In this document: in pieces, positions 1 to 13,925 of the stretch | Layout: every line of letters starts with the position of its first letter | How positions within the stretch are numbered: the first letter of the stretch is position 1 | NCBI RefSeq assembly: GCF_041956535.1 | Contig: NW_027192215.1 | Location: 289,208-353,207 of the forward strand | Length of the DNA: 64,000 nt | Source of the DNA: Calcarisporiella thermophila CBS 279.70 | Lineage: Eukaryota > Calcarisporiellomycota | Direction: 5' to 3' | Position numbers and translations under genes: made by a program | Notes under the pieces: model-generated | What the model was told of the DNA's origin: nothing | Database searches by the model: none | Seen by the model: the letters and a program-made list of their open reading frames with translations, nothing else

Positions 1-2348
<2,348 letters not shown>

Positions 2349-2944
2349 CACAAGCTATTATATATAAGAAAATTTCGTCAATGCCAGATTGACAAAAAAA
2401 AAGATCTAGGTGCGAGCCGTAAGAAAATCTGCAAGTGAACAAAGATGCAAAATTCGGTTAGCAACTTCTTGATTCCATCCATGAAAATAATCATCCAAGG
2501 CTTGACGCCCATCATCCACATCATCATCCAGCCATTTTAGAGGAAAAAGCAAGACTGACCTCGACTACTTCAACCGATTGGAGACGATGAAGCTTAAATG
2601 AAAAGATAAGAAGAGAGAAGAATTTTAACAAGCCCAGTATATAATATTAAGACACATGCACTTTCAAAGAGATAGACACCCGATCCTCATCTCAACTGCT
2701 TTCATCCAAACAAATGATAGAGGCAATAATGCTAGCAGAACTTATATATATATATGAATAGGATGGGCTAGACAAGAAAAGAGGTTGCACTGCCTCGAAA
2801 AATAGCTTCTGCGAGTCAAGCGACTATGTTGAGTGCAAAATTTTTGATCACGTCACTGGTTTTTTTTAAACTTACTCTTCTGGCTCCTAGTTCGTATTCA
2901 TCCCGCCGAATTTGCACCCCTAGATCGCTTTAGCAACAGAAGTG
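2349..2944. promoter_or_regulatory. Divergent intergenic region, PP2A B56 / SRP72
   Basis: About 600 bp between two divergent starts, AT-rich, with an alternating TA stretch near 2745. It presumably contains both promoters. No other gene is seen. Confidence 0.5.
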
Positions 2945-5341
2945 ATGGTGAACCAAGATCAGCAACAGCAGGACAAGGTAGCCTCCATTCCACAGCTTTT
3001 TGGCGAACTGGAGCGCGTCGTCAAAAAAGAAGAGTATGAAAAGGCCGTAAAATTATGCGACAAAAGTAATTCCCTCCCTCCTACTTCATTGCGTCATCAT
3101 CTAATTCTAATATTTCCAATCCTAGTCCTAAAGCAATCACCCAATGATGCCGATGCCCTACGCTGCAAAGCTGTAACGCTTATTCGTCTCGAAAAGTATG
3201 ACGAAGCGTTAGGGGCCCTTGCCCATCTTCCCTCGGATGCCAGCGAGGAGGCAATTTTCGAAAAGGCCTACTGTCTATACAGAACCAACCGCCTTGAAGA
3301 GGCCATGGAATTGATTAAGAAGCGGCGAGATTCGGAAAAATCGCTTCAATATTTGGAGGCTCAAGTGGTATGTCTCCCGCAAGAAATTGGCAGCTGACAT
3401 GGCTTTAGAGATTATTTATTTCATGGGAATGTATATGCTAGTATTATCGCAAAGAAGACTATCAGGGTTGTCTACGGCTCTACGAACAGTTGCTTAGAGA
3501 TGCCCAAGATGAACATGAGCGGAGCGATATCCTCACTAATATGGAGGCGGCTAGGGCTGCGTTGCTTCTTTCGGGCGGGCAATTGGAGCAGGAGGTAAGA
3601 AAGCGTATATCCATCTGATACTCTGGGACGTTTGGACTAATACCTTTGGCGTGAGTAGAGCATTGTGAATAATAAACAGAGCACGTATGAGCTCCTCTTC
3701 AACTCAGCCGCGGTCCACCTCAGTCAAGGGGATTTGGCGGGAGCGGCCAAATTGCTTGAGAAATCAACGCGTACGTTGGATGTGTTTGTAGATGGGCTTC
3801 GCTCCTCTCTAACCATTTTTGTCTCTATTCCTTAAGAATTGTGCAAGAAGACCCTGAGCGAACAAAAGCTAACGCAGGAAGAGATTGATCAAGAGATGGC
3901 CGTTATCCTCGTGCAGCTAGCCTATGTATATCAACTACAAGGTCGGCACTCCAAGGCTATCGAATTGTATCAAACGGTACTTAAATACAAGTATGTATCC
4001 AGGTATATTCGGAGCTGTCTCCATGGTCTGACACTATATTATTTTTTATTCTGGATAGACTCGATCCTGCCACTGCTGCTGTAGCAAATAATAATATCGT
4101 TGCCGCCAGCAGCATCGCCTCTAATCTTGCCTTCGATGCTGCCAACAAGCTGAAACAGGCCACCAAGAAGCAAGCGCAAGCCAAGCTGCTGAGAACCCAG
4201 CGCCACATCATTGCGATGAACGAGGCTCTTCTTGCCCTTCACATGGATAAGTTTGCCGTTTGCCGCGAGAAACTACAGATGCTTATTCAGCAGAACCCAG
4301 ACATGGACGAGCTTTGGGTCGCTATGGCTGCCTGCACCCTGAAGCAAAAGAAGGTCTCAAAGGCACTCGAAGAGTTACAGGTGAGCTCCCAGAAACGCAA
4401 GCGCCCCTGCTTCCTTCGCCGCGGCTAACCTCTCTTGTCCTTACTAGAAATATGCCAAGGCAAATCCTTCCTCTCTCGCCATCCACTTTGCCATCATGCA
4501 ACTCCAGCTTCTCCAATCCCAGCAGCCGAATACCGCGATAGAGACCCTGGAAAGATACCTCTCCCACGTCTCTGCGCCTCTTAAGCCCGGCGTGGTCGCG
4601 GTCCAAGTATGGCTCTACCAACAGGCGCAACAGACGGAAAAAGCGATGCAATGTCTTGAGGAGGCGATGGGGCAGTGGGCCAAGTCCGGCAAGTCGATCA
4701 ACACCCGCAGCCTACTGAGGCAGGCGGCTCTGTTCAAGCTGAGATCTGGCAAGCAGCAGGAGGCTGCGAAGGATTTGGAGGGATTGGTCCGGGAAGATCC
4801 GCTGGACGCGCGGGCGGTGGCGGCCCTCATCGAGGCCTATGCCGCATTTGATCCAGCCAAGGCGGAACAGTACGAAAGCGCCCTACCAGAAATGGAGTCC
4901 CTGATGGCGCTCGATGCAGAGCAGCTGGAGGGCTCTGTTCCTGGAGTGCGCGGCAGAAGCTACGGCAAGAGCAAGTTGGAGAGCAGCGACCAACGCCTCC
5001 TCGCCCAGAAGCTGAAAGCGAAACGCAAGAAGAGAAAGCCTCGTCTCCCGAAGAACTACGATCCCAACAAGCAGCCCGATCCGGAGAGATGGCTCCCTCG
5101 GCGAGAGAGATCCACCTACAAGATGAAAGGGAAGAAGAAGGCGAACCTCCTCAGGGGGTCGCAAGGCACAGCTGTGAGCGGAGGAGGTATTGGCGGGACA
5201 GGAAGCGCTAACATCTACAAGGGAAGCAAGGACGAGCCTGCAGAAGAGCAGCAGCAGCAGCAACAGGCGCCGAGCTCAGCCGCTTCCTCAAAGAAGAAGG
5301 AGGCTCCGAAGAAGAAAAAGAAGAAGGGGAACAAGTGGTAG
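2945..5341 (+). CDS. SRP72: Signal recognition particle subunit SRP72
   Basis: Protein subunit of the cytosolic signal recognition particle, which binds 7S RNA with SRP68 for co-translational targeting to the ER. Seven exons, all in phase: 2945-3065, 3126-3367, 3442-3594, 3680-3770, 3837-3990, 4059-4380 and 4448-5341, giving 658 aa, a usual length for the family. The N-terminal two thirds are TPR helices (for example QSPNDADALRCKAVTLIRLE and ALLALHMDKFAVCREKLQ). The C-terminal RNA-binding part is diagnostic: KRKKRKPRLPKNYDPN followed by PDPERWLPRRERSTYK. It ends in a low-complexity Gln then Lys tail. The start ATG follows a short A/G-rich leader. AATAAA lies about 55 bp after the stop. Confidence 0.96.
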
Positions 5342-6436
5342 AGGGGAGGGGGGTTGTTGACTTGTTTGACTTTTGCGTGGTCTACCCAAACTCAATAAAC
5401 ATAATAGTTATTTATTTGGCTTGAGAGAGAGGGCTTGTGGGTAGCAGCGTGAGGTGAGGAACCACGCAACAGCATGGATGTTTTCTCCAAACACCACCAC
5501 GCACAAGCTTTAAAATTGATGGGGTCAACCGTAAATTATGGCGTTTTCGAAGCAATAAGAACAAGGTTTATGTCAACACGATGTCGTAGGCAGTCACGAG
5601 CAGGCGTGCAGGGTTAAGGTGTGTCACGTGGGAGGGCTTTGGGTTTGCGGTGGACGAAGGCCTCTTTGACATGGCCACGCAATGAACACTATTTCCGCAA
5701 TGACTTGAGGCGAGCCCGCCCCCCGCGAAGACCGGCTTCGGGGAATAGGGACTGGGCCGTCCATTTGGGGCAAAGATGCCATAGCGCACAAGTTACAAAC
5801 ATCCCCGACCATTTTCAAATACTGGGGATGCTCTGACACGATTTGATTGCAAACGGTTCTGATTGCGAGGGCGCCAGGGGGTGGGGGGGGAGCGAGCGCG
5901 GCTTAGGGAACGGCCGCGCGAGGATGAGGTTGTATTTCTAATCGGCTGAGACGCGCGCGTATCCCATCAAATCGCAAGGCCGTTTGGCCACCGCACGTTT
6001 GGGAGGATCCGAACGAAAAGAGTGACTGGCAATACTTCCGCAAAAGGCATGGATCGCGTGTCCCCATTTTTTTCTGCACTTGCTCTCTTCCTTTTCTGCT
6101 ATAATGACGGGGGAAGATCTGTGCTCTTTGTCACGCAGGGATTTTTTTTTTTGTTTGCAGCTACAGTTTTTTTTTTATTTAACTTCCCAGGTTTTTTTTT
6201 AACTGTTCGCATCCTCCCCCTTCTTTCCTTTCTTCTTCCTCCGCTTCTTCTCGCGCTCCATTTCGGCCGTCATCGCATGCCCCCCCTAATGTGAATTCCG
6301 AATTGCCTTTCCATTTCACGAAATCGCACGCATCCCTCAACCATTTTCCCCCACGCAAAATCTAACTTATATATCCGCAATACTATACACCATATTATCC
6401 CTAGATACAAAAGCCACATATTAACTTATAGACGCC
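5342..6436. other. Intergenic region
   Basis: SRP72 3' UTR with AATAAA near 5394, then non-coding DNA with one CACGTG at about 5624, a G-rich stretch near 5880, several long T tracts at 6140-6200 and a TATA-like run near 6368. The T tracts and TATA-like run are probably the promoter of the next gene. Confidence 0.5.
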
Positions 6437-7636
6437 ATGTCAATGAACTTGTTCGCTGAGCCCCCAGAGGACTTTGCGGTCCACCTCACCTCGCGGCTGT
6501 TCCCCCGGGACCAGCCCGCCCATCCCATGCAGCCTTACCCGTCCAATGCGCCGCGCGAGCCGGCGAGCTCGCTGCTGCCCTCGCCGACCGAGTTCGACGC
6601 CGCCATCCAGGACTACCTGGACTCGCTCTCTCCCAAGAAGCGCGACAAGGCCGTGCTCGACCGCGAGACCTACAACCAAATACTGTCCGTTCTGCTCGAG
6701 CCGCGGAGCACCCGGGTGGCCACCGCCCAATTTCGATTCTGGGCAAAACGGATGTTCACGCTGGTCGTCGGAGGCGCGGGGCAGACTCTGGTCTGTCACG
6801 ACGACAAACCCGTGGCGGTTAGAGAGGATCTCTACGAAATTATGTCCAGGTGCCACCAAATGGCTTCCCACGGAGGCCGCGACAAGACTAGCGCGCTGGT
6901 AAGGCGGCAGTACTCGTGGATTCCAAAGGAGCTGATAGCTCGCTTTGTGCGCCAGTGCCCACACTGCAACGCGAAACGCTCTGGCGGGCAACGCCTGCCG
7001 CAGTCCTCCCATAACCAGCCCTCCTCCCCCTGTTCCCCCATCTCACCCAGCTCTACCTCGGGGGATACTCCTCCCTCCTCCGCGATCTTGCCCACCAGGG
7101 AGAGAGATCCTTCGCTCCTCATGCTTTTCTCGCCGCGCGAGCCATCCAGGCGGCTGGGCGATTTCAAGACAATCTCGCCCACGTACGAGCCCCCCTCGGC
7201 GCCCCTCTATCTCCCAATGAGCGACCAGACGGCCGAACAGGACACCCTGGGGATGGGGCTGCCGGATGAGATGGCCTTGGACGCGGCCGCGAACGAGTGG
7301 TGGAACATCTCCGCGGTGAACGACGTGTTCCTTACTCTCCCCCCGCATCTCTTCTTCTCCAACTCCTCCTCCAATTTCGCCGCCCTCGCTACTCCCTCAA
7401 AAAACCTCTCCTCTTCCGGCGAGGAATCCCCCAGAACGCCGCCCTCCCTAACCTCCTCTCCCACCCAGTCTTTGCCCGCGGCCACCGACCCCTCCATCGA
7501 CTCATGCACCGCATTGGCCACCGCAGGAGACACAAGCATGGATTTGAATTATTTCTGGGGAGGGGAGTTCGGCCGGCAGGCCGATGACTTGACGGACTTC
7601 GATAGGGTGATGATGTCGTCCGGCGGTATTTTTTAG
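6437..7636 (+). CDS. NOL4-like protein with H2C2 integrase-type zinc-binding domain
   Basis: Single-exon gene, 399 aa, function unknown. Residues about 54-180 form the conserved domain. Within it lie the KPVAVREDLYEIMSRCH segment and the zinc-binding set H140, H145, C174, C177 (HQMASH ... CPHC), the H2C2 arrangement also found upstream of retroelement integrase cores. The linking helix YSWIPKELIARFV resembles metazoan NOL4 and its fungal relatives, as I recall that family. No integrase catalytic core or reverse transcriptase is present, so this is a stand-alone host gene. Residues 185-399 are Ser/Pro-rich and probably disordered, suggesting a nuclear regulator, which is inference. The first ATG opens the frame directly after a T-rich promoter with a TATATATCC run. 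Confidence 0.75.
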   Translation: MSMNLFAEPPEDFAVHLTSRLFPRDQPAHPMQPYPSNAPREPASSLLPSPTEFDAAIQDYLDSLSPKKRDKAVLDRETYNQILSVLLEPRSTRVATAQFRFWAKRMFTLVVGGAGQTLVCHDDKPVAVREDLYEIMSRCHQMASHGGRDKTSALVRRQYSWIPKELIARFVRQCPHCNAKRSGGQRLPQSSHNQPSSPCSPISPSSTSGDTPPSSAILPTRERDPSLLMLFSPREPSRRLGDFKTISPTYEPPSAPLYLPMSDQTAEQDTLGMGLPDEMALDAAANEWWNISAVNDVFLTLPPHLFFSNSSSNFAALATPSKNLSSSGEESPRTPPSLTSSPTQSLPAATDPSIDSCTALATAGDTSMDLNYFWGGEFGRQADDLTDFDRVMMSSGGIF

Positions 7637-9888
7637 CCAAGCTGTATTGTATTAAAGGCCCTACCTATTTTGATATCTATCTATCTATAACATAATTCTC
7701 TTTATCTATTATCTATTCCCAGTAAATAGTTGTGTTGTAAATGTGTGTTTTATTCTATACTATTGGGTATCCTATGTTTCTTTTTTATTTTTGTAAACAG
7801 TTTTGTCCATATCTTTGTTGTTGCTCTCAGCGTTACTATCTTCCTTTCCACTCCCTGGCCTTTTTTTTTACTTTTTTACCTTTTTTTACTCTTTTAGCTT
7901 TAAAGTGGTTTGTGTTGGTGATTTCTGTAAATGTAAAGTATTCTATGCAAGCATCCATCACTGTGCAAAAAGGTCAGCCGTGGAACATGGAGTCTTCTGA
8001 CGTAATTAGAAGTGCCGAAAATCAAAATTGGAATTATCCAATTTACTAGGCCGCCATAATAGCACTGAAGATTATGAAACCCCCCAATTCATACGTACCC
8101 ACCGCGTATTTCAAATAGCACCAAATTATGCCGATACCACTTAACCATTTCCGACCGCCGGTTCCACCCCTCCACGCCCACCACTTCCCCTTATACAGTT
8201 GTGCTGCAAAAAGAAAATAGTACAGGCTAATATAGATTAGATTGCTTCTCCAGTGCTCAGCTGTCAATTTCCTCATGATACATCCGACAAGCTCAAGAAT
8301 GGATTAGTTTTCGCGACCCTCACCAATACGGAAAGGCCCGGTGCCATAACCGTGCTGCATTCGGAAATATTCGAAAGAAAACGAAAATAAAAGTAAATAT
8401 AGAAAGATGGGTAGAGTCAGGCAGAGTGTTCCGTGGTTCCCCACGAGGAAGGAAGACTGCCATTGGTGCTTGGTCTCTTGAGCAGCGGCATCCCCTGGAG
8501 CATTCTATTTCTGTCCCACCGATATGTTGGGATCCTAGCCCTCGCAGCTATTGAAACTGCATCATGAGCGTTTTTGCGTAGCTCACGCTTGAGGAAATAG
8601 GCACAACCTGATCAGGACCATCGTCTGTTTGAATGGCCCATGCTTGGAGATTGTACTATAACCATAGGCAGATAAGGTTGCATAATCATGGCATAGGATA
8701 CAGGCGTTGAAGCCACCTTGGCATAATTTCTACTATATCTCCTTCTCCCCTAAGCGTAGCGATATTTTATCACTAGCCCACTAGGTCGTGGACGAAAACC
8801 ATGTGTGGAGAGTTGGGTTTACAGAGTCCAACTCTCCATCAAGCGTAAATTTGGCTCCTTCTCCTTGGCATATAAGAGGCGCTAGTTAAGTTTAGGGTTA
8901 ATTATGACACATGCCCTCGTTTCTTAACTGATCCCTCGGCCAATAAATGGCATTAGTTTGCCGACCGGCTGATGATTGGACGAGAATCTCTACTATTGTC
9001 CTATAGGCTTTATGGTTTAACCACCACGTATTGTCCATACGCTCCAGCCCTTTTGATCTTTGGTGGCCTGGATAATCACAATATTAGCATATAGATGGGG
9101 GTGATTAATTAGTGAGCTTTCTGAATCCCTGTCCGTCGTAAATAATAGAAAACAAACTATCTGCGCAGGTATCTTTGAGTGAAAACCATACTAACTCCTG
9201 TAAAAAGTTTAAAGCATCCGAAAATGATTATAGCAAATTCAATTTGAAAAATTCGGTGTAGTCATCATCTTCTTACTACTAAATATACCCATTTTATTGT
9301 CTTCTTTTTCATATTATTGTCAGATCTCTATGGCCTTCTTTGGCCTTCGTCCTTTTTGTAGACTATGCTAAGATGCGTTTAACCTTGAAGCAATACACAC
9401 TTAGGTTTCTAATACCATGGAATAACAGTCATTCTGATAAGATCAACCGGAATGTTGCTTTCTTCGTAGGCTAGTTCAACAGAATCTATCGAGTATACAT
9501 GCTCAAAAAAAAAGTGCTAGAGCTCAAATCTCCTCCATAATAGAACGATAATAATGGCAGGAGACATGGCTCTTGAATATATTCATCCTAAGAATAAAGC
9601 TTTCTTGGAACTTACCTCACTTAATCGCAGCCCAAAGACACTGTCATTAGCTCGCCAAACCACAGTAAGCATCTAGCCGCAAATGTGATGCTAGTTTGAG
9701 GGAGCGAAAATCTCTTACTTCAATCTGGTTTTCATCTTTCAATCATTCTGGATGACATCTGCTGGTTTTCAAAATTACAAGGCTAGATATTTATTGAAAT
9801 AGGCGTTAAATTATAGAGTTAACAAAAAGTAATACTAAAGAGCAGGAGTGCATTATCCACAGGGAAAAAAAAACAAGAGGTATTATTA
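7637..9888. other. Intergenic region with one hairpin
   Basis: Tail-to-tail gap between the H2C2 gene and the peptide transporter. It is AT-rich with frequent stops in all frames; short open frames lack coding character. The hairpin at 8806-8838 is listed separately. No RNA gene was recognised. Confidence 0.5.
8806..8838. repeat. 11-bp perfect inverted repeat
   Basis: TGGAGAGTTGG at 8806-8816 is the exact reverse complement of CCAACTCTCCA at 8828-8838, separated by 11 nt. It lies in otherwise featureless DNA. Origin unknown; it could be a mobile-element remnant. Confidence 0.6.
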
Positions 9889-11779
9889 TTATGAGAGTTC
9901 AGTCTTTTCGTCTAGGTGTTCATCCGACCCGTCGACCATTTTAGCCATGTCTTGCTCATGCTCGCTCTTGTATTTGTAGAAATAGGCCTGGATCGTGAAC
10001 CACAGCCAGCCACCTTTTCAAGAGAAATCCCACGGTAAGTAAAACGGAGAAGCAAAATGCGCTTAAAACAGTAATATTTACCCAAACCAATTCCCATATA
10101 CATAAAGTATTTGGATGGGCCGGTGACGGTCTTTTCCGCAGTGCCGGCAATGGCGGTGTTGACAATGTTGCCGAACGCAGTCATCAAAAGCCAGATGGAC
10201 GACGTCTGGGCCTTGAGTGCCTTACCGGATTCCTGGTAGCAGAACAGGAGACCCGTCGGGGAGAGGAGGGCTTCGGCGAGAGAGAGGACAAAGAACTGGG
10301 GCACCTGCCACAAGGCGGGCACGCAAGTGGGGCAAGCGACGACCTTGCCATTCTCCTTGATGGGATTGTAGTTCGCCTCGACGCTGATATGCAGCAACCC
10401 AGAAATTAAGAAGGCCATGCACACGAGGAAGAAGCCCAACGAGATACGTCGCAGGGTGGTGCAGCGGATGCCAAGGCCCTTCTCAATGACGGGATACAAA
10501 AAGCCCAAGCTTGGCACCATGATGATGATGAGCAGCGAGTTGATCACTCCGAAGGATTCCGGCGAGACCTTGATGCTTCCGATTTGCTGGTTCATCATCC
10601 TGTATTGGGCTAGGACGGGTGGATGGAGGTTAGCTCGTTTTCGACGCGAGTGAAAAGCTCATAATAAGCAACTTACCTTGCCACTCGGTGGATTTCTGGT
10701 CGTAAATCATCCAGAAGAACAGAGTGGGCAGGATCATGTAGATGATGCGGCCCAAGAGACGGGTTTCCTCCACGAACGGAGCGCCCACATCGGCTAGCGC
10801 AAAGTTTAGGATCCCACCTTTGTGCTGGCGCTCCTCTCTGGATGCGAACAGCCAGCGGCCAAAAGCCAGCACCGCGACCTTGGCGGCCTTGAACGGCAAG
10901 AACTCGCCCACCGGCGGAACAATGCGGTAGTAGCGCACACCAAAGATAAATGCAAGCAAAGCCACTAAAAACATTGCGCTAGGCAGGATATACGAGCCGA
11001 AGTAGCAGGGCGCCCCGAAGCACTGGATGTTGTTTTTGATGTGCGGGGTGATGTTCTGGGCAAGCAGCGAGCCGACATTGATGGTGGTGTAGAACACCGT
11101 GAAGAACCAGTCGATGCCGGTCTTCTGGTGTGGGAGAAACTGGTCACCTCCGTGGGTGGACACGCAGGGTTTGATGCCGCCGGTGCCGATGGCCATGAGC
11201 ACGAGGGCTGCATAGGGCCCGGCAATGGGGATGTTGGGGAAGTCGCCCATGACGTGATTGATCGAGAAAATGGTGAGCAATGCGGTTCCGATGAAGTAGA
11301 TGACGGAGAGATAGACGATGGTGCGGTATTTGCCCAGATACGAGTCGGAGATGGCGGCCCCGAGCAACGGGCAGAAGTACGAGATCACGATGAAGGAGTG
11401 GGTCAGCATCTTGCTGTACTCTGGGGTCGTGCTGCACATGTCGATGAAGTACAGGTACAGTAGCGGCTTGATACCGTAGAAGCAGAACCGTTCGCCGAAC
11501 TCATTCGGGATGATGAAGAAGATGGACATGGGGATGCGGCTCGGGCTGGCCATCAGCTTTGTGTCGACGCGCTCATTCAGCCGGATCTCGAGCTCGAGCA
11601 GCTCGCGGTCGCGCTCCGTCAGCTCCTGGCCCTGGAAGCGGTCCTATGGGTCAAATCGGGAATACCAGCCCGCGCCTGCATTAGACACTTGGGGAGGCGC
11701 GAGGGAAGCGGGCGCGGCCGCGCACACTCACCTTAACCAGGATCTCGTAGACTGGATTGTTTTTCACGTCGTCCCCCAT
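9889..11779 (-). CDS. PTR2: POT/PTR2-family proton-coupled peptide transporter
   Basis: Plasma-membrane symporter importing di- and tripeptides with protons. Four exons in phase: 11779-11732, 11643-10677, 10609-10082 and 10013-9889, giving 555 aa. The N-terminal PTR2 signature is present (FGERFCFYGI), as are GGIKPCVSTHGGDQF and FFTVFYTTINVGSL, both hallmark transmembrane motifs. Twelve hydrophobic segments are plausible, with the family's large central loop after FGVRYYRI and the conserved FFWMIYDQKSTEWQ. A short charged tail ends in TELS. The first exon encodes only 16 residues (MGDDVKNNPV...), but donor and acceptor fit and no nearer ATG precedes the conserved domain. Assignment to the family is firm; the exact substrate is inferred. 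Confidence 0.93.
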
Positions 11780-13925
11780 GGTGGAAAAGAGCAAACCGTG
11801 TGAAAAACGGCGAGTCCCACTTCAAATATCAACCTTTTTTGTTTAGCTTATGCGCAGGATTTCGGGCTCCGTCCACTTGTGCCGGGGTCTTATTGGTGAT
11901 GGGAACCTTAATTTTACAAACAGAGTAGTATGCAGCACACGAGGTTCCAAGGGAGTACAGCCGCAGCTAGTATGGTCACCACCGGTGTGCAACGCTTCAT
12001 CCAAGCAAATGGGCGCTCTGCTCTATTCTGCCAGCAGTCCTCCTCTCGCTCTGCGCCTCAGTATTCCCCGCCAAGACTCAGCCGCTTCTATTGGAACAAC
12101 TCAAACCCTGGTATTAGCTCCGCCCGGGCAAGATTTGGGATGATTTCTGCTGAGTCACAGGCTATGAGTGAAAGGGCACGAGAGAACTCTGGCTAGCTCT
12201 GCTTGTGTAATTCTGAGTGCGACTGGGAGAGGCCAGTCTCGCCGCTTGTTGGTCGACCGCGGTCCCCTCTGTGTGAATTCTATCCTTAAATAACTATGCT
12301 ACGGGAGCTAAGACTGAAATGTCCAAAAATTTAATATTGCAAACATGTCGCCGCGTGGGGGCCTTTGAAACCTCACGTTTCTGCACCCTGTCCGTAAATA
12401 GAATCGTGAATGCGCGATGTCGGAATGCTTAGCGATCGCCTCTCTCAAGCGTGCCACTAGGCCCGAAATTCGGAAATTCACTGGTTGGGGCGAGAACTTG
12501 TCCGGCGGACTACGGAGCCGAGAGGAAGAAGCGGTGGCTGAGTCCGGCTATAGGACTCTCTCGACTTCAAAAAGGACCCAACACGATGGAAAATTGTTCA
12601 GACTCCCCATAGAGATTGTGCCCCAATTCTAACTCTACCGGTGGTTGTTCTGGATATCCACGAGAGTTCTTTCCATCACGCCCACATGGTTGCGTGCTTC
12701 ATGGTACACTCAAGACAATGGATATTCCACGGTTGTACCCTAGGAGTGTTACGGCCAAATAAGCCTGTGACTGTGTAAAGTGTTGCTGTGCACTCTCGCT
12801 GTGAATACACAGCAGCACTTTTCCTTAGCACGACTAGTCGGGCTTTGAATGGAATCAACTGGAGAGGCACAAGTTGGTTGCAGGGTAGATTTTCAATTGC
12901 TCGCATTCCCAATAATGGGCCGTGCGCCTCAAATTGGTGCCATTGTGTGGCTTAGGAAGCTCTTTAGCCACCAATAGCTACGGTGACATAACAAGTTTGG
13001 ATTTTTGGGCCGTCATTTGGGATACGTCTCTCGGTCAACAGGTGATCACGCCCAAATGGTTACCGACTTCGGTCACTCTATTATGCACCCAATGAAACGT
13101 GTGCACACTCTCATTAGGCTGAACTCTTGGCGGTTTTTGTGCTGGTGTCAATAATTAGCAGTGTGTAATATGCGGGTTCATAGAGAGTCTCAGTAATGTA
13201 GCGGCATGAGGATCATTCAAATCTACAATGACTCCCAGCCCAGAAATGGACGAGAATAATTGGGGGTAGGTGGGAGTTTCGTCTGCCGATAGGTGATGAT
13301 GTGCTATGCGGGTATTTAGAACTCCCGCCTCTGCTCTACTACTTGGAGAGCTGTATCATATCAGCTTTGCCTATTCATATGGCTCGCCAGTTTTAGGGAG
13401 TTTGGGAATACGTATGAGCGAAATTCGCGATAAACTTGTGGACTGATAAGACAAAAACTCCATTTAAGCTAGCTCGCGAACTTGGCCTAGAAGGGCCGTG
13501 CTCGCCCTTTCCGGCATCACGGGACAGCCGACCGGCCCAATCAGTTGAATTTCCTCTTGATTGCATGTTTCTGGAATGGCACGGTATATGAGCTGCAGAT
13601 TCGGATAGTGCCCACTGGTCGGGGTCTGAGCCCCCTCTAAGTAGCCTAATTAAATTTTGTGCCGATAGAAATATGAAAGAGGAGCAATGAAAAGACTCGA
13701 TAAAACTATCGCGCTGGTCTTATCTCTGGCTTAGTTGTTGGGCCCAGGTGGTCTTACTCAGTTCAGTTCCCCATTAATGGAGTGTCCAAACCGGTAGCCC
13801 TCCCCCCTTTCGTATTTATTATGTTACCCTCTTCGTACTGTCGCTACCCTTGCCCTCATACTCTCTCCATTGCCGATGCTGCGCGCGTCCATTTGGTCGA
13901 CTTGAGGTTCATGTGCTGATTTATC
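11780..13925. other. Intergenic region, divergent promoters
   Basis: Lies between the peptide transporter start (minus) and the first receptor start (plus). Short open frames do not resemble proteins I know. The transition toward the receptor island begins here. No repeats of note. Confidence 0.45.

Noticed and set aside
7741-8276. Hydrophobic frames after the H2C2 gene
   Set aside because: They arise from T-rich 3' flank DNA and have no start context or family.
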